A DNA stretch of 64,000 nucleotides from Amyloporia xantha (lineage: Eukaryota > Basidiomycota > Agaricomycetes > Polyporales > Adustoporiaceae), in contig JAYKKR010000012.1 of assembly GCA_036971615.1 (NCBI GenBank), positions 930,001-994,000 of the forward strand, read 5' to 3'. Of the stretch, positions 13,201 through 25,574 are shown one piece after another (within the stretch, counting starts at the first letter, position 1; every line of letters begins with the position of its first letter). Made by a program: the position numbers and the translations under genes. A model generated the notes under the pieces. That model saw only the letters and a program-made list of their open reading frames with translations, ran no database searches and had not been told where the DNA came from.

Positions 13201-16200
13201 TGATCAAGGAGGTTCACGGTCTGGCAACCTGCTGTGTTTTCGACTGGGATATGCCTTGTCAGCTCGTCCTCTGTGGTCTCATTGAGGAAGGTTTCGATAG
13301 AGTTATACAGTTGGATGTCATCAAGAGCGTCTTGTGCGCCACCGCCTCGATTGATCCATTCATTCATGGTTTCCAGAACTTCAGACCGCATGCGGACCAC
13401 GTTATTGATCTCCGTTGGTGCAGGCGTTTGCGTCAGACGGGCACCCAGATATCGTTTTCTCAAAAACTTAAGACGCAATGTATAGTAAGAATCGAACAGT
13501 AGAGTTTGAACAAGGGCACATACCTCAAACAGTACCTGTGGAGTAATGAAACTTCTATAGACGCTCCACCAAACTCGCGAGAAATCGTCCATGTCCACCT
13601 TGACTTCTCTTGTCTTGGTGTCACTGAGTGGCATCTCGCCATTGTCATCGGATACGGAGACAGAGACACCTTGTAAACCATGTACGAGGACGTCAACCAA
13701 TCTATCCAGCGTACCTGCCTGTACTACAACACGAAGGGGATTATCAGACGATACCTCCGGGACCACGAGACTAGTTCGTTGTGATATCGAAGGAAGGGAG
13801 TTGCGACGAGCGACGCTGGGCTTCCGGTCTACTCCATGCGGGCTGCCCGGAGTAACGCGAATGGACGGGCTGCGACTGAAAGCCTTGTCTGACACTGGAG
13901 AATCGGCTGCAGAACTCGGAGGTCGGGAAGGCGCACGAGACGCTGGTCGCGATGATCCTCCGACCTCGGTAGATGGTTGAACAAGGAGAAGAAGTTCCCC
14001 GTCAAAAACGGGAAGGATGGTGCCTCCAAGATCAATACCAGCTGACTTCGTTGCCTGTTTCTCATCATCGCCGCCACTGGGCCTGAGCCGGCCTTCGCGT
14101 ACATGTTGTACATCCTGCAAGTTAAGGCTCGCAGTACTCTCCAAACGGCCACGTGAGAGGAGTTCCCTGTTTATGAATGAAATTGTGGGTAATGGATCGG
14201 GAAAAAATACAGCGGTCAGAGTCTGAAACGTCTGCTGAGTAGCAGAGCGAGTCCAGTAGTAAGGCTCAAACAGGCCTTTCCGACGAGGTTCAGCGGCAAG
14301 AGACAAAGACATGAACTGGTCGATTCTGCAAGGACGGCTGATTAACGAGAGTAAACATGAGATGATCTTACTTACCGAATGAATTTCGAGGCCATTCCAC
14401 TGACGCCTTCGCCCTGGTATGCATTCTGCCAGAATTTGATTAATGCTTCGACATCCTCCGCTTCCTCGATCACGTCGGGGTTGGTCTTCCTAGTGCATAG
14501 CGCAAAGGCTGTTCGCAAGGCTTCAAATTTGGCGCGCGCTTCGGAAAGTAGATTCAATTGCCACTCGTCTCCATCGCCGCACCTTGCCCTGTTCAAAGCC
14601 CGTCTAATATGAATCTTGATCTCACCTGCCCAAGGCACAGTCAATGGTCCTCCGACAGGCACTGAATCGCCTTTTTCGTAGAGCTGGACCCAGGATTGGA
14701 CCAAGAGGACGGCTTCCGGATCTACGCGTTTCCACACCTTGTCTAGGCGAGCCACAGGTCGCGAGCACAAAGCGGAAAAGATCGCTCGCCAGGAGCATTC
14801 ATCACCTGTCCGTCGGCACAACTCACCGATTTTAGCCCATGCAGAGATTACTTCAGACCTGGTATGTGTGCGGGAAGTCGGGATATGGCGATCTTCAGGT
14901 TGCCGTGGTGAGCCGACGGCTGCAGAGTTACTACTGGTAGATTCGGGAACAAGGGCTTGGACAAGAATAATCCTAGTGAGCCAATGAGGCTGCTCATCAG
15001 TTCCCGAAAAAGGTGCGAGACCGATTGATGAAGGAATAGATTTCGGATTAGGATTCCCAGTGTCTGCCGAATCCTGATTGTCCGACGCTTCTGGTCCAAA
15101 GCAGAGGTCTGCCACAAAATGATCCTGCATTTGGTCAAGCATCTTGCAATGAAACAATGACAGACTCCGCGCCAATAATTGACAGTCGATACTTAAGAGA
15201 GCGTCCCTCGTAAGGCCTTCCAGCTCAAGTGTAGCCCGCAAACCCTTGGAGTGTGGGTGTGAGCCAAGAGGATGGCGAGGGGACGGTCGCGCCTCATCAG
15301 ATATGGCTACAGGCACTCCTAACGCTTCGACAATTGACATCATCTTGCTGTTGTCCTCCGGCCGGGGCGAGAAGGCTCCGAGATCTGGAGAAAGGTCTGA
15401 GCGCTCGGGGAAGAATTCAGTTGTGGAGATTTGGTATACAAGGCTTGCATTGACGACGTCTGTGGGACGCCAGCGATTTTCGGAGCAGCCTCGAAATCGG
15501 CCGGAAATTCTGGGATTGTACCCTTCCGCCAATCCTCCCAAGCGACCGGATCCGCAGGTTTGCCATGGAAGCTAAGGTACTGGCTAGCCAGCCAACGAAT
15601 TCGGGTACTTTCCTCTACTTTCTCGCTGTCTTCTGCACCACTGAGAAAATACGCACAGCATCGAGTGAATTCGGTCTCAAATTTGGTTCGACCGACGAGC
15701 GAGGGCAAAGTAAGAAGAACAGTCGAGGCGAACTCCTGCCACTCGGCCTTGTAAGGGGTGTGGACTTTCGATGGTTCCTCATCATCAACCGGATCCTCCT
15801 TCTGTTCTTCGGTACCTTTTTCCAGAGGCGTGGTCTCTTCTACATTTGTATCGCTTGCCGTATGATTTTCGGTCTTGTCCAACGACGCCTCCGGCTCATG
15901 GAGAAAGGTGGTGGCGAATACGGTCTCGTGCACCAGGGCCTCAAATGTCCCCCGCTCTATGCGTTCTCCGGCGCGAAACAGAGAAGGGTGGGTACCCCTA
16001 CCCCAATATGCTCTGTGCCTGCGCATGTCCTCAGCTACCCTAGCCCTACCTCCCCTGCCCATCTCTTCCTCACCATCGTTGACCTCCGCTTCGCCGTCCG
16101 TGAGCCCTTCATCCTCAAGTACTGTAACCAGTTCTGTTGGGAAAAGCTCTTTCACCGCAGCATTTCTATCACTGGGGGGCTTGTAGAAGTATAACTTCGA

Positions 16201-18036
16201 CCCCTTCAGCACTAGTTTGAATGGCTTCCACCCCTTGGACAGCGCCGAGCCCGAGGCGCCGCTCATGTAGGAATAGTTAGCACGCACGTTCAGGTCCGCA
16301 GGAGAGAAGTCGAGGAGGCGGTTGACAAATCCGGCGTGATAAACAACTTGTGAGGTCCGCTTCTGCTTTGAATCCTGGTCCTCGCTCTGGGGTTCAACAA
16401 TTTTGGGCGGCATGAGCGTCGTGGGCGATGATGGGAGGCTGTTGATAGTGTCTACAGCTCCAATCGAAGACACGCCCTTGCCACCGCCGCCTCCAAGAGC
16501 AAATGGGAATGGTGATCGTGCGGAAGGTCCGTGTCCGCCGCTGCCTCCGGAAATCGTCTTCTCTCTTTCCCTCTCCACCTGACGGTCTGAAGATGCCGAA
16601 CCCTTCCTCTTCGGGCTGAGAGGTGCTGGGAGCGTCGCCTTCGGTGACGCCAACTTTGATGGCAGCCGCGGCGTGAATGAATGTGAACGCGAATGAACGT
16701 GAGAACTTGAGTTTGAGGAGACAAGCGTGAGTGGAGCACCTCCTGTACTTGTCGGCGACGCGGAGGATAACTGAATACTGGGACGTTGAGGAGGAGACGA
16801 CGACATGGGCTCAGATGGGGACGGCGAGATGACAGGGAAAGGGTAGTTCTTCTGTGTAGACATGGCAGATGATGTGGATGGTGACGGAGCATTGCTCACA
16901 CTCCCAATGCTGCCCGCGCGGTTATTGCGATATAGCTCGACTTTCTCATGAAAAGTCGTTTCAATGGGCGTCAACACAGGAGGGGATTTGTACGAGGAAA
17001 GCTTGCCGAGGTCATCAGCAGACTTTGACCATGGTTTGCGAGAAATGTTACGCAGGTCACCGAGTCCTCTGGAGAACCCTGGCTGCGACGGCGATGAGGG
17101 CGTTCGGGTAGAAGTTGTCTTTGAGAAGTCATCGATGGAAGCCGAACTATGAGCAAGAGACAGGTCTAGAACGGATCTAGAAGTCAAGTAAGAACCAACC
17201 AGCGACACATCGGATTACGGCAGGAAACGACGAGCTCCTATGACATCTATGTGCATTGCTGCTCAAATCAAATATGTTCAGGTGTTGGTCGCGTCCTCGA
17301 TCAGTGACACCGTCCCTGCAAGCCTGAGCCTTCTTCGGAACACCAAGGGCAGTACGTCACAGAGAAAGAGCTACGGACCGAGCACGCCGACTATTCGACA
17401 CTTCTGAACTCTCTTCCGGCATGATGCCAGTAATGCTGCCGTTCGGGACCCCGCTTTACATTCAGACATGAAATGAATTGAGAAACTGTACGCTAATGGT
17501 GACCTCGTCAGGGAGGATATCCTGAAGGCTAAGTCGCATGGAAAGGCGTCTTGTCAAACGACGGCCCACGTCAAACGTTTACTCTCAGTCCACACACGAG
17601 ACCTATAGCAGCCATGCAGCAAGACATCGAACCATAACAGGGTCGCGGTCGGGTTGGGCAACGTCACGGGAATACCACCATCTCATACACTGAACGATAT
17701 GACTTACCTGCTCGCAGCGTTCACCCTCTTTTCCGGCGACAGGCCCAAATTGTCAAGGATGGGACGTGGATCAGTGGGGTGGGATATCTTGGGCTTCCTC
17801 CCTGTTGAACTGGTACTCGATCTAGGCTCAGTCGAGCTGATAGAAGAGCGTCCTGCATTAGCGGAATTTGAACGATTGAACCATTTCGTCGGCCTGGAAA
17901 GAAATTGGGTCAATCCGTTCGAGGGCGAAATGGACCGAGGCGAAGTGCCAGGAGACGCGCCGCCGCTAGAACCCGGGAAGACAATTTCTGGAGGACTAAG
18001 AGAGTTGGAGGTTGAGCCTCCACGATGCGGGCCCAT
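10267..18036 (-). CDS. RasGEF-PH-RhoGAP protein, Bem2-like Rho GTPase-activating protein
   Basis: This is a very large minus-strand gene. Secure exon ends: 18036-17708, 17176 onward, a block down to 14376, 14325-12996, 12945 onward, a block down to 11425, 11374-11240, 11185-11129, 11070-10773, 10720-10567 and 10506-10267. Two joins, near 15430-15590 and 12200-12460, change frame and could not be placed uniquely. The first intron is long (531 bases). Domains in order: Ser-rich N-terminus; RasGEF-like region (ISAWAKIGELCRRTGDECSW, ILERMLEVISTPDILESA, LVNFDKRR); PH domain (LVLSVVDARVAQFVNNERSF, ending MKKWMDTIQHVS); RhoGAP domain with the arginine finger in MGIYRIAGA and the VTDYEENNQMTAESLATVFS motif; acidic tail. 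This order matches yeast Bem2, which turns off Rho1/Cdc42 in polarity and budding. The RhoGAP looks catalytically intact. Confidence 0.85.
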
Positions 18037-19634
18037 GGCGGTAGTTTAGAAGGAGAGTTTCAGCGACAAAAGAGAGTGATTGATTGAATGTTTCTGTCCT
18101 GGAAAGGGCATGTGTCCTATGGTCACACTTCACTGGCTTGTCGGCTTTTGAGTTCAGCGCGACTTGTCCACCGAGGGTTACCGAGCCAGAGACAGAGCGT
18201 TTGGCTGACAGAGAGCAAGGATAGAGGCACAGATATGCTGCAGACCGTGATAGTCGCGGTGCAATGAAGAGTATCGCGTCTCGCTGTAACGCCTGCTTAA
18301 ACCATATTGGGATTTGATATTTTCCCTCAACACTGCATCCTTTTTAGGCAAGTGTAGTGTTCAACGCTTTTCCGACTACCTTCGCTCAAGCGTCCTACTC
18401 ATACAGCTTGGTTTAATTTCCGTGCCTAATAAGTCCATTGTGACATGAAGAGAAAGGCAACATTCTCTTTACACAACCGACGCGATCGCAGTCATAATTT
18501 AGAAGGAAGTGATCGGCGAATCCCAAGGACAGACGCGATGCCGTACATTTGTGATTCTTCTACCTGATCAGAGACTTGCCGCTGCTAAGGACTGTGATTT
18601 ACAAGCAAATCGCGTCGTATCTTTCTAAATATGTATAACACACGGGTGCTGTTTAGTATCTGTTCTGCCGATTTTGCTTTGGAAAGCTGTCTCCGATCAA
18701 ACATATCGCTTTTCCGGATGTCGACGGACGTGGTCAATGATAATATGAAATCTGTAAGATTCTCAGGAATACAAGAAGTGACTTTGGCGCAAATCTATGG
18801 TATCTATTAGGTTGAGAAGGGTTTGGTGGGTCGAGGGACACTGTCAGCCACAGGCGAATTCCTCATGAGTAATTAATCGTACACTGTCAGTGGAGAAGAA
18901 CTCTGTCCACGAGCATTCACCCGATCAGCCTGAATTCAAGTAGGGTGCATCCCACCAGTCGAATCCTATTCACGATATATCCCCTCCTCGTCAGCGATGT
19001 ACTGCTCATGTATGTGTTTCCGCAGATAATATTGGAGGCGATGCTGGGTACAACGCCGCGGTGACAGCAATTAACATCTCTGTATATGAGCATAATGTTT
19101 CTTGCAAGAGTAGATTATTGCTGTCCGACATCCGTAAAATTTCCATAGAGCTGGATAAAGAATAACTGATTCACATGCGTTTTCTTGTATATAGGAAACA
19201 TAATTGTAGGCGCGGAATAATTGCAGTAATTCGTGAGATGTCCAATTGTTGGGTTGCCACGCTTATCTAGTGCGACACAATTGCGGTTGCAGGTCAAAAC
19301 GCCACATGCTGTCGTTGTTCTGACCAAGCTCTACAAGACGGCAAGGCATCAAAATGTGCATGAGAACAACAACAGACAGAACAACAGATCGATTCCTTGA
19401 AGCGAGGAAACAAGGAGCTAACCACGTGACCTTGCTCGCCTAGATAATTCGTAAGAAAGCCATAATTGCCAGTTGCCCTTCTCCATCACTTGTTCCTAGT
19501 ACATACGCCCAGAGTCCGGCTTTCCTCTCTCAAAGTATATCCTCGGATCAGACAGAGGTACGCTCGACTTCACGGACAGTCTTTGGTCTCGACGTTTCGT
19601 CGTTAGACCGCACAAGATTGATTCTTGTGCTGGA
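18037..19634. other. Divergent promoter region
   Basis: This 1.6-kb spacer separates the divergently transcribed Bem2-like gene and the F-box gene. It is AT-rich without ORFs worth calling, and no strong TATA box was picked out. Confidence 0.5.
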
Positions 19635-21811
19635 ATGTCCCCAAGCACGACCGACGACCCAGTCGACGCCTCTACCGAAAGAATGTCTCTGCATACTCTA
19701 CCCTACGACCTACTCCTCAATGTCGCCCAAAATCTGGATCTTAGAGACATCCACGCCGTGCAACTGGTGAGTTTCGTGGCGTGCGATAAGTAGCGTAGGC
19801 TGATTCACGATGCATTGCAGACCTGCAGGTCTTTGCACGACTTTGCCACCACGAGGCCGGTGTTTCGTAATCTTGCAGTATGCCTGCTTCGGCGTTGTCG
19901 TGCACTACCGCTCCTAGGCTTCCAGCGTCTCTCCGATCTCACGACCGAGCAGCTCGTCAGTGCGGTGAACAAGGCTGTCCGAATCGAAACAGCATGGCTC
20001 ACTCGTGCGCCGCGGCCATCGAGGCTGTCACCCTACGTCAGCGAACTAGGCCGTTCCCGCGAAGTCGACGGGGCAGGAGACGGCCGTGGGAGCTCATGGT
20101 ACAAGGTGATCAGCGCTCCGCCAAATGAGGAGGTAGACTGGCTGTCCCCAATCACGTCCAGTTATAGTCTATGCGCGACGAAAAGTGGGAAAGTAGTCTG
20201 TTGGGACGTGCACCGTGACGTTTGCCTGGCGGAGTGGGACCCAAATGAGCGCTGGGAACTGTGGAAGTGCCGGGTTGAATTTGACACCCGCACTGTGTTC
20301 TTCACCATGGCTAAAGTCTTACATCGATCGTGAGTCGTGTCTTAGCTGTCTGATACCCTATTGTTAACTCATGTGTGGAGGTCCGGTAGATACGACGATC
20401 GCCTGATGGAGTTTGTGCTGATGAAGCTGCAGTTCCCGGATTCCGAGACGGAAGCGTCCTGTGGTGGGCAGGCGGATCCAGTAGCATCGCCGATCTTCTC
20501 GAAACTTGCCACGTTCAAGACGATCGGCGTGGTCATGAACGTCTTCTTGCTAGATCCTTCATCGAGACTTCTGTCTGCATTCGTCTGGGTGTCTGCGTAT
20601 AACACGATTGGTTTATATGCATTGCTCGATTGGGACAAAGAGGAATATGTATTCATAGATACTGGTGTTGAATGCGTGAGTGCAGAACTTTACAACTTGA
20701 TTTCATTCCTCTCTGACAGAGAATCATACTGTAGACGATGTCTTCCAATTGGTCCTGCATTCTGTACCAGGGGCAGATTGTCATTCATTCGGAAGAAAGT
20801 GATTATGCACATCAATATTTCTATCCGCTGTCTCTCCTGCAGGAGCACAACAGGCCTTCGTCCGACTCTCCATTCTTCGTGCCTTCGCTTTCGGCGCGGG
20901 TGAGTCCCTCGTTGACGATGACTGCGGCGTTCATCTTCCCACCGTGCAAAGTCGATACTACATCCTCTTCCTCGACATCAAGCGAAGAGGCCGAAGCACC
21001 CGTGCCTACTCCTATCGTCGACAACGAGACCACGCATATAACGGCGCGGTCACAATCAGCGAACCCCAATCCCTTCCCGTTCCCGCCTTGGTACCCCGAG
21101 AGTGCGCATTTCGTTCGTCAGTGGTGGCCAACGCTGCCGACTATCCCTCGACTCAGTTGCACTGTGGTGCTGCTAGCGGACCACGATTTGGACTCTCATA
21201 GGACGCGTTATGTGCTAGCACAACATTACTTCCGTGTACCACTTTTCGACATGGACGATGCGCGAGCACAACAGGACGAGTCGCAGTCTGACACGCGGTC
21301 GGCTAGCGCATCCGAGAGCGCATCCAATTCCGACTCGCTGACAGTCACTGTGTCGAGCAGGTCGGAGGCGAGCGCGGACTCGATGATGAAGATCTGGTAT
21401 GTTAGCCAGCCATTTGAAGTCGTCTGCGTCCTGGACGGCGTGGAAGACGATGGCGATGAGGGTACCGCGCAGGCGGAACGCCCTCGACCCCTAATGGCGG
21501 TCGATTTTGGCCACGCCGTGTGGGTGGAATATGCCGATGTGGACGAAAAGGATGGCAGTAACGGCGAAGCGAAACATTTGCGCTTTGTCTCTTTCCCGCC
21601 TGTCGCAAGCGAGCGTGACGGTCTTTACGACGCTGATGGGGAGCGGTGGGAGCAGGAGCAACACCAAGATGTAGAGGGTACCGTCAGGACGCTCAAGATA
21701 CCAAAAGAACTAGACCTGAACGAGGTCGAGACGATCAACATTGACCAATCGCAGGGCGCTGTGATAATATCGGTCAGGGAAGGCAGGATATTTATCTTGT
21801 ATTATGAATGA
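19635..21811 (+). CDS. F-box protein with propeller-like C-terminal region
   Basis: The exons are 19635-19766, 19821-20329, 20390-20675 and 20735-21811 (20381 is an alternative third-exon start in the same frame). Introns are 54-60 bases with GTGAG donors. The product has about 667 residues. An F-box lies at residues 17-60 (LHTLPYDLLLNVAQNLDLRD, then the conserved IHAVQLTCRSLHDFA), the helix bundle that binds Skp1 in SCF ubiquitin ligases. The region after it has short strands such as SYSLCATKSGKVVCWDVHRD that resemble beta-propeller blades, so it probably recognises a substrate. The last exon contains acidic and Ser-rich inserts and ends in a strand-like segment (GAVIISVREGRIFILYYE). Substrate unknown. 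Confidence 0.8.
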
Positions 21812-23217
21812 TTCCTCTTGTTCCGCAGAGGTGACGTAGCCGTGATCTTTACAACATTACAGGTTCTCCGCGCATGGACTAGTTATTCTTTTCATGTATC
21901 CGAGGTTATATCACAACGTGAATGCGCAATCTTTGACGTTTGCATTACGCTTTGTGTGGGCAGATCTGAGAAATCCTTTACAATATGCTATGGTCCAGGT
22001 ATAATCGAAATGTGAGAGTTTTGTAGTCTATAGAATTTCAGACATGCTGAATTTTCGATAGGCTCCTGTCAAACAGAAAGACAACTTGTGGGCACATCAC
22101 CCGGGGTAATGGATATAACCATTTCCATCCTACTCGATGATTCGGTGACCTGCGACGAGTGACCGATGCCTTGAGTAGCGACCCCGCTGAGCAAAGTGCT
22201 GAGCGCGCCGAACAATGAGCCTTTGAACTAGAGCCCTCCCTGACTGGCGGATGAACGTTCGAGCCTTCAACTGGCTTCAAGCTCAATCCTGCGTATCCTA
22301 CGTGTCTTTGATTGCTGTCGAGATGTCTCGGTGCGCAACCAATTCTGACGAGAAAGTTCGGGCAATCTTCTCTATTTGGAAACAAATGTACCTCTGCCGC
22401 GGTTTTCAGCCGATTAGAGTTTCGACAGTGTTGCAATCGTTGCAATAATGTATTTAAGAAAGCGGTGAGTACAGGACATCTATCTTTCGGAAAATAGATC
22501 GCACTCTAGTAATTTTGATGTCCTTTATCTCACAGTATGGCTACCGCACTTGCTGCGACCTTTGATCCCTATCCTTCTCCATAAGCATTCTGAACACATG
22601 TATCCCAGCTAAGGTTGTTTCATACTCAGGCTCTTGGAGAAAAATGTTCGTCGGCAGCAGCAGTTCAGATCGCAGGTGTGGCATAATGAGTCATGAATAT
22701 TTCCATCTCCGCAGACAGCTTTGGCCTCGGAGTCTGTCCCGTACGCTGAAAAGCCTTGACCTACGCCTGGGGCCATCAGTCGTACGGTCGGCCACGAGAA
22801 CGTCGCATGTCATAATCGTCCCGCTCGACTTCTTATCTCCCTTCTCTAGAGTGGAGATGACGCGAGTGAGCCCCGTTAATGCGAGCAGACATCTTATCGG
22901 TGAGCAACATCACGCCTCTTACAATTGGTAACGAGCAAACCATCAGGGCCACCGCTTGGTAACCAGCTTTTGTTGTGCTACTCTCGGGCCTTAACCCAAA
23001 TTTTCAGCGGACTTGACCGCTTTCGGCCGTGATTCGTCAGTTCCACCCACGATTTTGGGGCCGATATAATGTGGCTTTGATAGGCCAGCGTTTTTGTGTG
23101 GCCTCTTGCCGTCTTCATCCAGCACTATATAAGGCACAGAAAGGCGGTCAATTTCTCGCCATTCTTTTCTGCAGATCCACCACACTCAACCATCTCAAGC
23201 GTTCTTTGTCCCATTCC
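21812..23217. other. Intergenic stretch, promoter of zinc-finger gene at its right end
   Basis: Short ORFs here have no domain, splice logic or codon bias that would support a gene. Confidence 0.45.
23126..23133 (+). promoter_or_regulatory. TATA-box-like element
   Basis: TATATAAG lies 92 bases upstream of the zinc-finger gene's ATG at 23218, a plausible distance for a fungal core promoter. Confidence 0.4.
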
Positions 23218-24426
23218 ATGGAAGGCACCGTCATGGACATTGTTTTACCACCGGGGCCGCCGGAATGGCTTCAGAAGCATATTGGGACGCATCATATCGA
23301 GGACTGTCCCGTATTGAACTTCTGGTCCAAGCAAGCTGTCGATACCGTACGTTACGCGCCATTCTCCCGTCAGCAGTGGATTCTCACCTCCTTCAGGGTA
23401 TTCCATCTTCCTCCCGTCACAGAGGAGACATTAGCAGCGGGCCGCCAGCATCAAACAACCGTGACGGCAGTCCACTAGATCATTGGGTGACACCCGACCA
23501 AGGCGACGCTCAGGCATCTCCACCAGCCTCAGCGGTAGCCGACGAGTGCTCACCAATTCCCGTACCAGCGGACGCTATCGGCTACTCCTATGATAGCGAC
23601 GGGGAGTCCGAAATGGATATTGACTCGGAGGAGGAACACGATTTTGAACAACAGGCCACCGCCACACTTCCTCAAGGCGCCAGGAGAGTGAAGATCCCGA
23701 CGTCTCATGTAAGAGGTACAACATCTCAAGACGCCATCGCGCATCAGGGAACGAAGAGGCCTGCAAGGAACCCTGTGCGGCGCCTGAGAAGCTGGAGCGA
23801 AATGGTGAGTCTCTTTTCCACACTGTGTGCATAGCTCATGGTCTAATTGTCGATCAAGCCTCTGTCCGTCGTCTGTGACCAAGATCCTAAGGCATGGAAT
23901 AAAACTAATATATCGCTTTCGAGCCGTGTCACTCGGTGGACCTCCAGGATGCAAGACGCTGGACCTGCGTCACAATTGACTCAAGACCTCGCCGAACCCT
24001 TAACATCTATGGAGGAAAACCAACCTCCATTCCCGGTGAGTAGATTCTGCCCCATGTTGCCCGCGTTGTTGACTCGACCTATGTAATGTCCTTCAGGCTC
24101 CAATTACACAACCCCCAAGCCAAGGCCGTCCTAATAAGTCTGTAAATACTAACGGGAGGTACAAGTGCTCTGAAAGAAACTGTCCCTGGACCTTCCATAA
24201 GAGACAGGCCTTGGAAAGACACGTAGACTCCATTCACAATCTTGTGGTGTATGAGTGCCCCCGGTGTTCGGCAGCCTACAGTCGGTCCGACCAGCTGATG
24301 GGACACTTCCGCGACCCCTCTCATGAAGAGTGTTCAAAATACGCCGCCAAGATCCAAGGTGTGAAAAGCCTCATGGAGATCGACATGCGATCCTACCGTT
24401 TCGAGGCTCGGTACAAATATGAGTGA
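23218..24426 (+). CDS. Two-finger C2H2 zinc-finger protein
   Basis: The exons are 23218-23346, 23397-23804, 23859-24035 and 24097-24426, all joined at phase 0 by introns of 50-61 bases. The product has 347 residues. The N-terminal part is Pro/Ser/acidic (SDGESEMDIDSEEEHDFE) and a basic patch follows (KRPARNPVRRLR). The C-terminus has two fingers: C-x4-C-x12-H-x4-H (CSERNCPWTFHKRQ, ERHVDSIH) and C-x2-C-x12-H-x5-H (CPRCSAAYSRSDQLMGHF). This suggests a small nuclear DNA-binding protein, possibly a transcription factor; target unknown. The stop codon lies only a few bases from the left edge of the tandem duplication at 24433. Confidence 0.85.
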
Positions 24427-24831
24427 CCCCACGGTCGGCTTCGGTATCTTCGAGGGGAATCTTCTCCTTATGCCTGTGCCCCAATCTTGATTCTTTTGTA
24501 TGCCGATATATGTCACCTATGTAGTCTGCCAATTATTATACTGAATGATATATGATTATATGCCCTCTCTGCCGTGCTTTTTTCAGCAAGAGCTTCGGCC
24601 CGAAGGCAGGTTCCATTGATTCTAAGGCTTATCCCCACAGAACGGTCGACGGTAAATCTATCCATACTGCACACTGCAGCCTACTTCGCGACTAACACGA
24701 TGTCAAGTTCAATAATTGTACACCATCACCCTAACTACAAACACCACACACCCACTTTTCCTCCATGCCCAACCACGTCCGTCCACAGTTCGATAGTGAT
24801 AGTCGCCAGTGAGAGCTTCCCATAAGTCACC

Positions 24832-25454
24832 TCAGACAATCTCCCACGTAACGCCATCAACCACGCCCTCTGATAAGGGTGCGAATACCTCGAACGCAGC
24901 AGGAGAGAAGCCAACATTGCCGGCCGGGCTCGGTGGGCTGTCAAAGAGATCCACGATGTGAGCGGAGACATTTAGGCCGTTGTCTGAAATAGAATGGCCT
25001 CAGTCAGATAATAATAATGCGTGGAAGAGTTGCATACAGGTCACGGTGATGTTGTGCTGGCAAATCGGGTTGCTGGGGATGCAAAGTCAGCGGATCTTCC
25101 GACGCACTACGACTGTCAAGAAAAGTCGTCATACTAGTTGGGGTTTTGCGTGGCACCCCTGAAATATTGATTAGTAATTTCACCCTGGAACACCAAGTGA
25201 TCCATACTCACGGGTAATTGTCGAATGCTGTCGAAGAAACAGAAGCGACGAACTGAGAGCCCGTGTTGTTAAACCCGCAGGCTCCCACGCTCGGGTTGAA
25301 ATAGTATACTAAAAGGGCAGAAGAATGTCTTGCGATCCTAGCCAACCTCGAGACTTATGCAATACATACGATTACCAGTGCCGTTGATTTGTGCCTTGGT
25401 GCTGGTAAGAAGCAACCCGATGAAAATGAGAGAACGCTTGAAGGTGAACTGCAT
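24832..25454 (-). CDS. Secreted double-psi beta-barrel protein, copy A
   Basis: There are five exons: 25454-25376, 25308-25212, 25158-25135, 25072-25038 and 24983-24832. The third is a 24-base micro-exon, and the introns are 53-67 bases. The product has 128 residues; an ATG one codon upstream (25457) could also be used. Residues 1-21 form a signal peptide (MQFTFKRSLIFIGLLLTSTKA). The mature part shows YYFNPSVGACGF, SSTAFDNYPG, NPICQHNITVTYNG and a C-terminal strand GVVDGVTWEIV. This is the RlpA/expansin-like fold of the riboflavin-aldehyde-forming-enzyme-like family that is expanded in Agaricomycetes. The usual Cys-rich segment after IVD is replaced by a Pro-rich loop, leaving two cysteines. 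It is probably secreted; enzymatic activity is not shown for most family members. Confidence 0.85.
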
Positions 25455-25545
25455 CATGAATTTGCGAGAGGAGGTGCTGCGACGGGGGTAAGAATCGCAG
25501 TTGACAAAAGCCAAGAGCCTGCACCATCGACCCCACGACCGACCG

Positions 25546-25554
25546 CCTTTTATA
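25546..25554 (-). promoter_or_regulatory. TATA box of copy A
   Basis: TATAAAAGG on the minus strand lies about 95 bases upstream of the start codon of double-psi barrel copy A, and is conserved in copy B. Confidence 0.6.
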
Positions 25555-25574
25555 ACGAAGTTGAAGCGATCAAA

